In this document: piece after piece, positions 14,699 through 33,701 of the stretch
Layout of the letters: the number at the start of each line of letters is the position of its first letter
Position numbering within the stretch: position 1 is the stretch's first letter
Source of the DNA: Hericium rajendrae
Taxonomy: Eukaryota > Basidiomycota > Agaricomycetes > Russulales > Hericiaceae
Assembly (NCBI GenBank): GCA_033439255.1
Contig: CM065878.1
Coordinates: 2,356,001 to 2,420,000 of the forward strand
Length of the DNA stretch: 64,000 nt
Reading direction: 5' to 3'
Notes under the pieces: generated by a model
Database searches by the model: none
The model's input: the letters and a program-made list of their open reading frames with translations, nothing else
What the model was told of the DNA's origin: nothing
Translations under genes and position numbers: made by a program

Positions 14699-15737
14699 TT
14701 AAAATGGATTTATCAGAGGAACAAACGTACGGCCGGCCCATCCCATATTGTAGAATGCCTGTCTGGCGGCGTCTTCTTTTGCAAGTTGCTTGCTCTTGCC
14801 CGTTCCCGTACCCTTTGCAATCCCGTTGACTGCGTCACTATTCGTGAGTACGACCAAAAGGCGTACCGAATGGGATAACCTACCAATACACTGCGCAGTC
14901 CAAGCTGGTGCGTGGGAGGGTCCAGTGGAGTTAGTGTTCCAATCGACAATGACACGACGTTGCATTGCAGTTTGATTGAACAGCGGCAAGAAGGCCGCAC
15001 TAGGCTGGGCGGGCGAAAGCGGATTGACTGGCATTGGCAAAGGAGGAGGAATATCTGCAGGCGGTGGCGGTGGTGTTGCAAACTCGGATTTAAATCGCTT
15101 GCCCGCGCCGTCTTCATCGTCAGAACTTGACTCAAAACTCGGGTCGACAAGTTTGCCGATCCAGCTCAGTACTGCTGACAATCCGTGTTGCAGGGATACA
15201 GCTCCGACATAAGAATTGAAGAGCAATTCTGTCTCCTGTGTTCAGGTTAGCATCACTGAAATGGACGGTCTGCAGAAATGACTGTAACAACCTGCGGCTC
15301 TTTCAGTCTCTCGCGGGCATCTGGTAAGCATCGAATCTTATTTCGCAGCTGGTACATCTCAACCCAGCGATCGATACTGTCATGGGACAGTGCCTCATCG
15401 ATTTTGACCTATATAAGTGAGCAGGGATATAAAGACCGCATGTAGTGTAAATTCGTACCTCCAGATCTGTGGCTTTCAGCATTGGTCTTTGGTCAAAGAG
15501 GACTTTCGCCACAACCATGGCAAGCACTCGCTTGCCAAGGGAAGACAGACGGTCATTATCGCCAAACTCGTCGTTTCCTGGAGCACCTTCAAACTTCACA
15601 GATCGGTGCGTGAAGACCTCAAGCAGCAATTCAGCCTGCAATGGGGGGAGGATAGGTGGGATCTGTGACATGGGAGAGTCGCGCGGTCGTTTGAGGGACG
15701 AAGATGAGGCGCCGGGTGTATGGATCTTAGCAGACAT
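14699..15737 (-). CDS. RNase III-fold protein with C-terminal dsRNA-binding domain, probably catalytically inactive
   Basis: The N-terminal half has the RNase III layout: ELLLEVFTHRS, then NDRLSSLGKRVLAMVVAKVLF, then YVGAVSLQHGLSAVLSWI. A proline-rich linker leads to a dsRBD ending VNGIAKGTGTGKSKQLAKEDAARQAFYNMGW once an intron at about 14840-14885 is removed. In active RNase III the signature is ERLEFLGD; here the third acidic position is Ser and the final Asp is Lys, so metal binding looks lost. The organisation recalls mitochondrial ribosomal protein mL44, or a small regulatory RNase III-like protein. Start ATG at 15737, TAA at 14699-14701, four or so exons. I am confident of the fold and less so of the role. 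Confidence 0.75.
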
Positions 15738-16569
15738 GGATGCTATTTAAGATGTTGAACACGTGTAGAACCTTCCAAAGCTTGTAGATGTGGAGAACCT
15801 GAGGGCTTGTCAGAAAAGGATACCCTACAACAACGCGTGGTCAGGTAGGCGCGGGAGAACGAAGCAAAAAGTGGAACAGGCACTTGGATAAGCTCTTATC
15901 GCACAAAAACAGCCTCGCGGCAAAGCCCGACAGACCGTTTATGCTCTGTGCGGCGTCTTTGCACGTAGGACTCATGGTCATGATCAGAGCTCGCCGGGAC
16001 AGTGAACTCGACCAGTTTCACGTTATTTTTGCGAAGCACTGCGCACGCAGCCCCGAGAACCATGGTGAGAAACGCCGCTGCGCAGCTTCTGAACCTCGGG
16101 GTGTACAGTTGTCAGCTTACTCTTCGAGTAATCGTTGTTCTTGCTTTGGGTTCCTTTCTGCGTCGAACACCGTGAAGTATAACGAAGACTTTTGTTTCAC
16201 GCTATGTAGATGGATGACACAGTCAACGCTGTCTTACAAGCTTCGGCCAGGCCCCACGCTGCAGGCATTCAAGTCCTAAACTGATCAACCATTTCTTCGA
16301 GGTCTGTCAAGATCGTCTGCGGGTATTCAAAGAAATGACAAAACGTTCACAGCAGCGCCCGCCCGCATTCTACATTTGTACTTATTGACGGCGATATGGT
16401 AATAGAAATATGGTAAGCACCCTCCATGGTCTAAAGGCGTTCGACCGTACGCGTCCTCTGCTGGTACAGTACTAGATACGTATGGTCTAGCATGATGCTG
16501 TAGAAGAGTATAGAACTGGTGTAAAGTATGTTGTGCTTGAGTTGCATTGTAAGTCCGGAAAATAAAGCA
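15738..16569. other. Spacer upstream of the RNase III-fold gene
   Basis: This stretch lies between the start of the RNase III-fold gene and the stop of the chromatin remodeller, both on the minus strand. The plus-strand open frame at 15884-16279 has no motif, no introns and no family resemblance, so I do not call it. A promoter and a 3' end must be here. Confidence 0.4.
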
Positions 16570-23259
<6,690 letters not shown>

Positions 23260-23558
23260 GACTGCGAGCGACGGACGGCAAAGGAGATCATAGAGAACAG
23301 GACGCGTATCGGTCGCGACTTCGATGAGCAAGTCCCAAGTCGCGGTGCAGGGACGCTCTGACTAAGCAAGTCCGTGGACTCTATATTAGGCGCTCGATCT
23401 CAGTCTCGCTCATTGAGCAGCGCAACGAGTTCGAATCCTAGCTCATTCTTTGCTACGGTACAAAGCTGAGTATGCAAAAATAAAGTGGCCGATTTGGCAT
23501 TTGATTGCAGCAAGAGGCGTAATTGCTACCATGCACCTGTTTAGGCATTTCCCCCACT

Positions 23559-24720
23559 TCATACAAAGTTCCCCGAGCGCAACCAATCGAGGCATTGGAC
23601 AGCTAACTCTTCTCCGTGATCTGCGCGTGTACAGATGAGACAGTTGAAGGAAAGCGACCGGTTGAGGAACGTACTGATGCAAAAGCATGTGGAATGTCTC
23701 TAGGCCCATGCACAACTCTCACAGCTATACTAGTATCACGAAAGACACGAAGTATCACATCTCGTCGGTCGCCGACCCATCCATCTATCTCGGCGAAATA
23801 GAACCATAGACGATCGTGGTTCTGATTGAGAAAACCTCGTCTAAATCACGAATAACATTCATTTCGTCGTCGGCCATGGTCAACATGCAGTATATGGCGG
23901 AGCGAGATTGGAGAAGGGACCGGAGAACGACAAGCTGGTGTAAAGGGTAGGAAGGGAAGAGCAGACCCAGGACACGAAGCGGAAACCAGCAGATAAGTGT
24001 CGACAGATGAGAAATGATTCGAGGGAGAGGAGAACGAAACATGCGCTGGGGGTGAAATAACAGTGAGCCTACATCAAGTTGCACACGACTCTGCTCACGG
24101 ATAGAAGTCGGCCATTTGGAGTATCAGCTATGCCAGTTATCGTAGGAAACAGAAAAAAGCAACCAGCCGCATCTGATGAGCGAGCTTTGAATGCTTGCAG
24201 CGCAAGCCACGAGCCCACGCTATGGCCAACGAATAGGACCTTGGTTTTCGCTCCGTAATGATCCTTGACAGCATCAAAGACTTCCAAAATTGCATCAAGT
24301 TGAGCAGCCAATTGTATCAAGGAGGGATGGCTGGGATAACCACTACTGTCGATACCAGATGTATGGCCTAGATGCGAATGTGCAAGAATGGCGAAGCGAG
24401 ACGGAGGCGCCTTCTCGTAGATGGAGGAAAGGAACGGAATATAGAATCCCAGCAGCCCAGGATTGCCTAGCCACGGTCAACACTGATCAGTTCAAAAACT
24501 GCATGTTGATAGCAAGAGAGAAGGTTGGCTTCGAATGATACAGACCTGGAACGAACATTAAGACGGTCTGTGGAGACGCGTCTGGGCTGGTGGAGGGCCA
24601 CCAGATGCAGTGTGCCTGGGCAAGCGGCGCCTTGTGTTGGAATATGGCATGCTTGTACGATGCATCCTCTACTAGGGAACCAGACGTATAGGGATGCAAG
24701 AACGAAGGCAGAGATGGCAT
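23559..24720 (-). CDS. Lipid droplet-associated hydrolase (LDAH/DUF2305 family)
   Basis: This is an alpha/beta hydrolase of the family that sits on lipid droplets and affects sterol ester and triglyceride storage. The ATG at 24720 starts a leader followed by HCIWWPSTSPDASPQT and LMFVPGNPGLLGFY, the oxyanion region. The nucleophile elbow is VLFVGHSVGSWLAL. After a membrane-associated middle section come DEMNVIRDLDE, DRLWFYFAEIDGWVGD and HAFCINHGEELAVQCLDWL, which holds the catalytic His. Two frame changes, at the A-runs 23831-23834 and 23681-23684 (T-runs on the coding strand), would each be repaired by one more base; the protein is conserved on both sides, so I read them as sequence errors. 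TGA at 23559-23561. It shares a 114-bp divergent promoter with SEC8. Confidence 0.85.
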
Positions 24721-24834
24721 GGATTGAGAGGGAGAGAGCAACCGGAGATTGCCATCGTTCGTCGACTGCTATGAATCTATTGATCCGTTGACGCTGCAGC
24801 TGAGGCACGTTCTCGCGACTCATCTCCCTCCTTC
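24721..24834. promoter_or_regulatory. Bidirectional promoter of LDAH and SEC8
   Basis: Only 114 bases separate the two divergent start codons, so both transcripts must start within it or inside the opposite gene's leader. No TATA box is obvious, as expected for housekeeping genes. Confidence 0.6.
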
Positions 24835-27800
24835 ATGTCTCGAGCTCCTCCATTCCCTGCTCCTTCAGCTCGACGACCTCGTACACCGTCTCAAGGTAAT
24901 GGTGCTGATGGTCATGGCACCAAGCCCCTGCAGATCAATCGCACCCCTGGCCGACCACCCACTCCAAGCAACAATTCCGTCATTTCGGCAGGCGGCTCTC
25001 CCAGCGGACCCTCACGACCACACAGATCAGAGCTAAGGAGTCGTCAAGGTTCCGACTTGTCTAGCATCGATGGACCACCTATCTCCTCTCGTTCACGGCC
25101 GCCAAGAGATCGCAAGGATAGTGTGGACACCGTACGGTCAGATGTATCCCTCCCCAATCCTTATGCTGCACGCAACGCGAGCACTAGCACGGTCGGCTCG
25201 ACCCGCCCCAGACGACCTACACGCACTGGGACGGCAAACACAACTGGGAGTGGCGAATCCGAGAAGTCACCAAGTTCTCTGACTGCCGTCATGTCTGCAT
25301 TTCAGACTGCCGGCGCACGGAAGAAGACACTGGATATGAATGGCGATGAGGAGTGGGAAAGGGAGCGTCAGCGCGAAGTTGAGTTGCAAAACCAGAGGCA
25401 AAGACGTATCAGAGAGAAAGTCCCTGGTAGGCGCGTGAATGGCAAGGCTAAGGCGGGTGATATTGACGGTACGTCTCCCATCTAACACTCCCTCATTTCC
25501 CTGGACACCACCGTATCTCTCCATTGCTTCCGGAAGAACATTGATATATCTCGCTCAGCTGTCCTGGACGAGATCAAAGACGAGTGGGATTTCGTTGTCA
25601 ACCCAGACGTGAGGACCTTGTTCTGTATGTCATAATCTCTTGACGAAAGAAATATTCCAGTTTAATCCCGTTGATCTGGCACTTCAAATTCTGGACGAGT
25701 CATCGTCTGGTAAAGATATGGACTCATTTCGACGTACAAAGCATATGCTGTCAAGAGCTTTAAAGGGCTCAGTGGATAGTGAGTTATTTCTGAGGTCGGC
25801 ATGTGGTCTTCAGTTCTCATTTTTGTCTTCTCCAGAACATTATCAGGCGTTTGCCGCCGCATTGCCGCATCACTCTTCTCTTCTGAACCATCTAGGCATG
25901 ACACAGACACAGGTTAAAAGCGCACGTTCAGCGCTCCAGGAAGCGAAAGATACGCTGGGCACCAAGCGTGCGGATCTGGTTCAAATGTGGACCAGAGGGC
26001 AGACTTTGGAAGAGATGATCCGAATATTGGACCAGATGTGAGCAACTTTCCTTTCCATCATTTTGGCCTTCATTGATGGCGAACGGGATTAGCGAGGGTC
26101 TCAAACTAGTTCCAGATGTACTTGAGAGTCTAATGTCCGAAAAGCGACTCCTTCAGGCGGCCATTCTCCTTGTGAAGAGCTTGAAGATGATTAACAATCA
26201 AGACATGCTTGACATCGGTGCTGTCTCCGATCTACGAAGTTACTTGGTCGGCCAAGAAACGGTAGTGCCATCACTTGTATATTGGTTCTGCCTGATTTAT
26301 CGAGTTCATGCAGGCCTTACGGAGATCCTCATTGATGAGCTCCACAGCCATCTCTATCTGAAGTCATTCTGGTGTGAGACGCGCTGGACTGCTTATACAT
26401 CGAATCAGCAATCTAGTGAGGAATCCGTGTCGTCGTCATTGCGGACAGCGCTGACCTACCATCGTCAGTGTCAAAAGTTGAGTTTGAAGAGGAGCTCTCT
26501 ACCGAAGAATTTCATCAAGCCTTTTGAATCCCCTACCTCCCCAACCACTCCTTCTCCGGCTTCTCGGCCCAGTCGGTTGACTCGTTATCTCCATGATCTC
26601 GCAATACGGCCAAATGATTTACCAGAGGACTTGAACGAGCCGAATTTCAAACATAGCATATCTGGTGGTGGTATCCAAGGAAGCACGTCCGTACCCAACA
26701 TCAACGCATCGATATCTTTGAGCTCTATGCCCACCAGCAACGGCATCTTTGGCGGAGTCGATCTTCAAGCACAGAATCGTAATCCGGAGACGGACTCATT
26801 CACCTACCTCGAGACTCTCTTGGAATCTCTGGCGGTGCTGGGCAAGTTGGGCAATGTCCTAGATATTGTCGCACAACGGCTCCCTAGCGAGGTCTTCTCC
26901 TTAGTCGAAGCCACAGTCGATGAGGTCGGCGAACGGGCGGAGTACGCTCGGCGTACCTCAGTGCTTTCATCTGCGGCGATGAATACAGCAGGGAAGTTGC
27001 ACTCGGCGTATATGCTCACATCAAGCTCGCTAGTATCTGGCGGCATGGGCACCGATTTTACAGGTGCACTGGTTGGCCCATCGCGGGGCAGAGGAGCACT
27101 CATGAGCCCATTACAACTGAGGCTAACAGCTTTGGAGTCATCCGCGAAGCAAGCAGACCAGGAAATTTTGCGAGATCTGTTCTGGACACTATACTCCAAG
27201 CTTGACGCCGTTCTACAAGGGCTCAGAGTGGTGTATGAAGTGGCCAATCGAATAGGGTCCGTGAGTACCTATTCTGTCTCTGTTCTGTTTGAAACATTTT
27301 GATGTTGATTGCTCTGTAACGTTGCTTCTTTTATCATCACGCTTGTAATCAGAGACGGGATTTCAAAGATTCTTCTGGTGCAAAACCCGGGACGTTTTTT
27401 CCTCTGTCCGAAATCTGGGTACCCCTGCAAGCCGAGGTTTGAAACTATCTGGTACATCTGATCATCACGTGAAGCTAAAGTACTTCGACAGATACGCACA
27501 CTGCTCCTGGATTATCTGACCGGCGAGGAACAAGGTGCTATATCCGGTCGTAATCCAATCGCTTCCATCAACGATGTCCTGCGGGAAGGCAGATTTACCA
27601 GAGACAAGACAAAGGTCTCTCTTCACAATAGGACACAAATATTTGTGCTCACATTATATCTTTATATCTTCACAGTACGTATTCCGATTTGCTGACACCG
27701 ATCTCAAACTGTCCGCAAAAACGCTGCGAAGTCACGAGGATGAATTGGACCGGGTTTTGAAAGATACTGTTCCCGGACTCGTACAAGGCTCGAGCGAGTC

Positions 27801-29788
27801 CACTGTTCATGCAATGTTGTCTACCGTGGGCACAGACGAGCGACTGCTCGGCGTGGATCAACACCACCGTCTTCTCATCAAACCGGATGCGTTTTTCGTC
27901 AGCGTCTTGTTCCAACCAACTCTCTCGTTCATGGAACGTGTCGCAGACATCCTTCCCGGTGGATCGGAGTCTGTCCGGGCGTCCACTGCAGTTCTAGATG
28001 AGTTTGTGCTGAACGTGTATTTGCCTCAACTCGAGGAGAAGGTGTCCGTCCTTTTCCATCAAGCTGTTACAGGTCTGCTGTCGCATCATTCATTTGGTTT
28101 TTATATTTCTAAACACACATCGCAGCTCCGGAATCCTTTCAACCTGACCCTTCTTGCTCTTGGCTATCTCCCGAACCGTTAGTCAACGTTGAGTATACTG
28201 ATATGTTGATTCTTCACAAACTTTGTCACTGATCACGGAATCTGTGATTTCAGGCGAGTACACAACTCATGGCACTCATCAATTCGCTTTGCACCATGCT
28301 CCGCGCCACGCCATTCCACCGAGAGAACTACGCAAGGCTGATCTCACTGTCGTGATCCAGTTTTATCAGCGCTGCAGCGACCGATATCAGGCGCTCGTGA
28401 CGCCGGGAAGCAGTGAGGAGCTAGATCCAGATGCTAAGCCGGCCTTGGCTGCACAGTGGACGCAGTGCTCGGAACTCATCCCTTGTTTGTCTGATCTGTA
28501 CCGCGCACTTGTAAGTTTCTATTTATCCCGCTTGTAGTTGTATCTCACGAATTGACTGGGGCAGGATGAGGATGTAGCAAAGCGGAAACAGCTAGCACGG
28601 CGAGAAGGTCAAGTTGAAGCAGAACTTCTGGGTGAACGATCGATCGAAAGGGATGAACTTATCTCTCCTGCACGAAATCTGGCTGCATTGGCCAATCTGT
28701 ATCGCAGCGTGGTACGTAGGAGTTGGGTTAATATCGTTCTGGGAATGATGCTGATACCAACATTAATTTCAGGCGTGGTTCTCTGAGGCTCTCAACCAAC
28801 TGAAAGCTGTACCCGAAGATAGCCTGTCGCCGAAAACGCCGCGCATTCAACCACTTAGTGCAGCGACTCCATATACACCTTACCTTCCTACTCTACTTCC
28901 AATCTCGGTCGACGAGCAGTTGCGACTTCCTCTTTCACGAGAGATGGCAATGCAAGTTGACGTTGTTTATACTACAATGCCATGCTAAACCATTATTACA
29001 GGCGGTTCCAAGCTTTATTGAAAACTTACGATCAACTATCTGAGCTAATTTTGCATACCATCCGTGTTGATATCAGATGTCGCGCAGCGCACTACCTAGA
29101 CCTAGCTCTTCGACACGTAAGCTCGACGGTCCTCGTACCTAGCTCATGTGGGGTATTGACGGCCGGTGTCTGCAGGGAAACTACCGTATCGATCGGGAAG
29201 TGGGAGAGCCTGACCCCCATATCATCGACCTGAACATTGAACTCGGAGAATGCGACGACATCGTTGCTTCGACACTATCCCCCAAGGATCAACGGTATGA
29301 TCATTAAATCAATTTTTTATGTCTGCTCATACTTTTCTAGATTCGTATTTGAGGGGCTTGGTGTCATGTTGGAAGATCTGCTGATTTCGAACGCACGACG
29401 TATCCGGTTTGCCAACGCTCTCGGGATCAAAAAGATTACTAGAAATATGTTGGCGCTGCAACAGTGTATCAAGACAATCGCGCGCGATTCTCTTGATACA
29501 GAGTTTGAACGGGCGAAGCAGTATTATAGCTTGTTCGCCTTGACTCCTTCAGTGCGCCTATTCCATCATTTCCAGCTGTATATGTACTCACGTGGTAATG
29601 GTAAGGGCATGCTGGACAGCATTCGGAAGAAACAGCAGTTTTCGTTCGACGAGTACAAGGCAATGCTCAATCTGCAATGTGGTGTGGATCAGGTAAAGGG
29701 AGACAGCGCTGGTTCGCAAGCAACGGACAAAAACTACAGCATGTATGTTATCGATCTTCACGGACTTGAGCTAGAAGGAGGATCATAG
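24835..29788 (+). CDS. SEC8: Exocyst complex component Sec8 (EXOC4)
   Basis: Sec8 is a subunit of the octameric exocyst that tethers secretory vesicles at the hyphal tip. The N-terminus is a long Ser/Pro/Arg-rich tail (MSRAPPFPAPSARRPRTPSQ), then the Sec8 domain: NPVDLALQILDE, ALPHHSSLLNHLGMTQTQ and coiled coil KSARSALQEAKDTLGTKR, matching the family N-terminal region. Further exons encode LIDELHSHLYLKSFWC, FRFADTDLKLSAK, DAFFVSVLFQPTLSFMERV, FYQRCSDRYQALV and the C-terminal FERAKQYYSLFALTP. TAG at 29786-29788. A dozen or more introns. Near 28341 the frame shifts between YARLI and VVIQFYQRCSD; one more C would bridge it, in line with the other single-base losses. The 3' end is 64 bases from the convergent LYR gene. 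Confidence 0.9.
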
Positions 29789-29852
29789 CTGTTTTGATGC
29801 TGTTCCGCGGTACTAAATGCAGGGCATATTTATTCGAATTCGCATCTGTGGA

Positions 29853-31120
29853 TTAATACAGGATTATCGGGTTTTTTCTCTGATTCACCGCGGTTGACGT
29901 CTGCTCTGCATGATCCATCCATGCATTGTCTACTGCGTCACCATTTGGGACACTCCCGTAAGTATTCTCGAGTTTTGGTGAAAGAGCGTTTGGAGCTAGT
30001 GAAACAGTATAGCTTCCTTCTGGATGAACTGCGGAGGTTCTCGCTGCTTCATCGGAATTTTTATAGGAATAGCGCAAGATAGGTAGTCTTCCTAGCAGCG
30101 CACGGTATTGGCGGCGAAGGTATCTTGTTGGAGCAGGTCTTCCTAAAGCCGAGGAAGAATGGGTTCTCTGCGCAGAATCATCAACTGTGATGAAAGATTG
30201 CCGTTGCCTCCGAGGGATGGGAGGTCTTCTATCAATTGGTCCGGCCAAAGCTTCAACTTCATCAACCATCCCCAGCCCCTGCAAACCAATACATCGGATG
30301 CCAGCGTTCAAAACCGCGTCAGGTTCATCGGAAACAAGGGCTTCTTGGTCGCGCGACCTCGCCTGCACGGTCACCTCAAGCGGAGGAAAAACTCTCGTCC
30401 ATTGTGAACGAAAATAACGCCATCGAATGTTGACCTCACGTCTTTTACTCAGAGGTCCGTATAAACGTGCCTCTTTTGACCCAGGCTGGCTCGTGGGGGA
30501 AAGGTTGGAGGGCTTGACAGGTTAGTTGGAGTGAGAGTTTTGCCTCCATCCCGAGCAAACTTAGACGTGACCAGGGCTGCCAGCTCAGGAGAGTATGTGG
30601 GCGGACGAGAGCGTTCGACGGCAGATATGATACGAGGCGGGCGTCCAGAAGTCGGGTCGTATAGGAGCGGCTGGAAACAACTCAGCTTTAGCTACACCTA
30701 CGCAGATATTGACCGACCTTGAGAATGCTCCATTTCAAAGGCCCTTTGCGACCATATGCAAGATCAAGAATATGTATAAATGCTTTATCATGCCCTTGGT
30801 TTGCTCGCTCCAAGCAACGCAATTCCTGCGCCAGCTTTAGGCTGCTATTCGCGATAAGCAGACATGCTTACCTCTTTCAACCGTTTCAGTCTACTAAGCC
30901 TTGCTGGCGCCACTACGTGCGCGGAAAATGTTCTATGGATGTCGTCTGCGACCTTTATTCGGAAGAATTCCCTGCGGCAGATTTGTATCTATATCAGATG
31001 GCGCGACGAAGAAGAAGCGTACCGGAGCTGTCGGTCTGGCAATGTTCGAATTTGGCGCAGAAACCGTCTGTATAGTGGACCAGCTTCGCTGCGGATGACT
31101 TTGTCCACCATACCAGCCAT
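29853..31120 (-). CDS. LYR-motif mitochondrial protein with long C-terminal extension
   Basis: The ATG at 31120 gives MAGMVDKVIRSEAGPLYRRF, an LYR motif followed by FLRQIRTLP, and after a 51-base intron REFFRIKVADDIHRTF. Complex1_LYR proteins act in mitochondria with the acyl carrier protein in Fe-S transfer and respiratory complex assembly. Two more introns join LKRLKE to LKLAQELRCLERANQG and SILK to PLLYDPTSGRPPRI. At the G-run 30495-30499 one extra base is needed to pass from LTPTNLSSPPTF into LYGPLSKRREVNIRWRYF; beyond it lie DAVLNAGIRCIGLQGLG and TRYLRRQYRALLGRLPIL, ending at TAA 29853-29855. The C-terminal part is much longer than in LYRM4 or LYRM7. Which LYR clade it belongs to is unclear. 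Confidence 0.72.
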
Positions 31121-31805
31121 CTCGTTTGCGAAGAAATAGGATCTTGAAAGTAGCGGGCGACTGAGATACGGCTGTTCGTCCCACTCGTACCTGTTTACTC
31201 AAACTGCACTTGAAGTTGGAAATGGAAAGCGGAAGGTGCGGCGTACGGTGAAGGCTCGCCCGCGCTCGCCGACTCCGCCGACTTCATCACGTGTTGTCTA
31301 GTCGGCTCACTGTCGGGATGCTGCCAGTTGTATCCTGCGTCCGACGTCTCTACTGTCTGCTTGAAGGTCAGCTAATAATTCTTCTATCGCAGACACGGGT
31401 ACGGTTTCACTTTCGAGATGTGCAGCCAATGCATATACCGTATTCTTAGCACCCAGGACCTCATGCGGTCTCTGTTCGTCCGACACGTCGCACCGACACC
31501 AAGTTACGACACCCGGTATCGCCATTGAAGTTGACTGCGTGCACCATTCTCGGAGTTTCAGGTGCGAAAAATTCGGATAATAATAAAGATATCGCATGGC
31601 GATCTGCAGGTCAGCGACAGTGCTGCCCAAGATAGGCTACTTCTGCGTTGCCATCCAGCTGTTCTCCTGCGGTATGCGCCGTGATTCCTCCGATCGCGGA
31701 GCTACGGCGAAGCACCTCACTGAAACTACCCGTGGCAACATGATGGTGTCTCACATATAAAAGCTACCGGAACACTGCTGTAAGCGCATCATTTCCACCA
31801 GCAAA
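31121..31805. other. Upstream region of the GH5 endoglucanase gene
   Basis: About 685 bases lie between the divergent LYR and endoglucanase start codons. A GCGGAG at 31696-31701 fits the CreA/Mig1 consensus SYGGRG used in glucose repression, but a six-base match is weak evidence. The minus-strand open frame 31307-31630 has no recognisable features. Confidence 0.4.
31756..31763 (+). promoter_or_regulatory. TATA box of the endoglucanase gene
   Basis: TATAAAAG lies 43 bases before the ATG at 31806. A strong TATA with a short leader is common for highly inducible cellulase genes. Confidence 0.6.
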
Positions 31806-33701
31806 ATGAAGTATCTCACGTTATCAGCTGTCCTTGCGGTTGCACCTTTTGTCCGGGCGCAGTCCCCGGTATGCTCTCTCGCCTTTGACATGTTTAGGAA
31901 CTGCTCATCATAAGCTTGTATAGATTTGGGGTCAATGTGGGTATTTTTGCTTTTCATGTTAATGCAAGTGAATAATCTTAATACTGACATATCAGGCGGT
32001 GGGACCGGCTGGAGTAAGCACAAAGTTTCCCGATTTTCAGGATGTCGTGCTGAACAAAGTCACAGGCGGAGCAACGACGTGTGCTGCCGGAAGTGTTTGT
32101 GTCGTCAGCAACCCTTGTAAGTGTCGTCGATGTACACATATCACATCATTATCTCAAGCAGTGTCTGATCTAGACTATTCGCAATGCCTTCCGAGCTCTC
32201 AGGCGCCCTCGCCGACCAGCACTAGCTCAGCGCCTGCTCCTACTGGATCAGGGAGCAGTCTCCCATTCATGGGAGGCGTCAATACAGCCGGTTATGATTT
32301 TTCGGTCGTAAGTGTGATCAAATGTTATGAATAGTGATGTCTTAAACACTTGATAGGCAACCGATGGCTCCTTCAATGGCACCGGCGTTGATCCTCCAGT
32401 CTCTCAGTATCAACATTTTGCCTCGGAGGGAGTCAACATTTTCCGCATTCGTACGTTAGATTATAAATGTCTTTCTCTGATTAACTCATGACGGAACCCC
32501 GCCTTCCAGCGTTCGGTAGGCTATTCTCGGATATAACTACTCCGTCCGATTTTCTCACAGCCCACCAGCATGGCAATTGATGACGCCAACGTTGGGCGGC
32601 ACAATATCGTCCACGTTCTTCGCGCGGTACGATGCTACAGTTCAATCTGCACTGTCTGCCTCTACAAGCCCCTACGTGATCATTGATCTTGTAAGCTGAA
32701 GTCATGCAAGAAATCGTCTCATAACTGAGAATAGCTCGTAGCACAACTACGCTCGATGGAATGGAGCTATCATCGGACAAGGAGGCCCGACCAATGACCA
32801 ATTCGCCAGCATTTGGTCTCAGTTGGCAACCAAGTATGCAAATGAACCTCGCATTATTGTAAGCCATTTAACCCAGCCTTGTTGATCGTCTAATCATGTC
32901 ATCCTCGACGTCAGTTCGGTATCATGAATGAGCCTCATGACATACCCTCTATTCCTGACTGGGCCGATTCCGTCCAATCTGCCATCAACGCGATTCGTGC
33001 TGCGGGTGCTACCTCGCAATACTTGTTGATGCCCGGCTCCAGTTACTCCAGTGCCCAAACGCTCCCCACAGAAGCTGGTCCCTACCTCGTGAAGCTTACC
33101 GATCCTGCTGGTGGAACCGACAAGTTACTTTTCGATGGTGCGTTAAGCCTTGCATTGAACCGGTTGGTCGGGCCCATATGTTTACTCATGGGCGAATTAG
33201 TCCACAAATACCTCGACAGTGACAACAGCGGAACGCACGCCGACTGTGTGACGGTTTGTCTCATTACTTTGGACTTGCGAAGTAATAAAAAAAAAAGCTG
33301 AACTCTTCCGCGTCAGGACAATGTTGATGTTCTCACCACCTTGGTTTCCTGGCTCCAGGAGAACGGAAACCGACAGGCCATTCTCAGCGAGACTGGTGGC
33401 GGAAACACCGCTTCTTGCGAGACTGAGTAGGCCTTTCAACTTCTATACGAGTCCATCATTGACGCTGTATTGTCAGCCTTGGGCAGGAATTGGCCTTCGT
33501 CAAGGAGAACTCCGACAGCATAGTCGGGTTCACGATTTGGGCGGCTGGTGCTTTCGATGACACCTACGTTCTTACCGTCAGCCCGAACGCTGACGGCACC
33601 GATCAGCCCTTGTGGACCGACGCAGGTAAGTTTCTGGACTCTCAGAATACTCTCATTTTTTCACATTACCAACTTGCACAGTCATCCCCAATCTGCCGTA
33701 G
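31806..33701 (+). CDS. Secreted CBM1-GH5 endo-beta-1,4-glucanase
   Basis: This enzyme cuts cellulose internally outside the cell. The ATG at 31806 gives the signal peptide MKYLTLSAVLAVAPFVRAQ. A family 1 cellulose-binding module follows, spread over four exons: IWGQCGGGTGW, then TTCAAGSVCVVSNPYYSQCLP. A Ser/Thr/Pro linker (APSPTSTSSAPAPTGSG) leads to the GH5_5-type catalytic domain: MGGVNTAGYDF, IIDLHNYARWNGAIIG, FGIMNEPHDI with the acid/base Glu, HKYLDSDNSGTHADC, and AILSETGGGNTASC with the nucleophile Glu. The end is TIWAAGAF and VIPNLP with TAG at 33699-33701. About ten short introns, all in phase, with no frame breaks. Enzymes of this architecture are typical of wood- and litter-decay Agaricomycetes. 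Confidence 0.93.

Noticed and set aside
15884-16279. Plus-strand open frame in the spacer
   Set aside because: No motif, signal, intron pattern or family resemblance.
23425-23445. B-box-like GAGTTCGAATCC
   Set aside because: The five bases on each side cannot pair as a T stem, and no A box lies at the right distance upstream.
23559-24720. LDAH as a pseudogene
   Set aside because: Both breaks are single-base losses in runs and conserved sequence with the catalytic His continues after them; similar losses occur in many healthy genes here.
31307-31630. Minus-strand open frame upstream of the endoglucanase
   Set aside because: No recognisable domain, and it lies in the cellulase promoter region.
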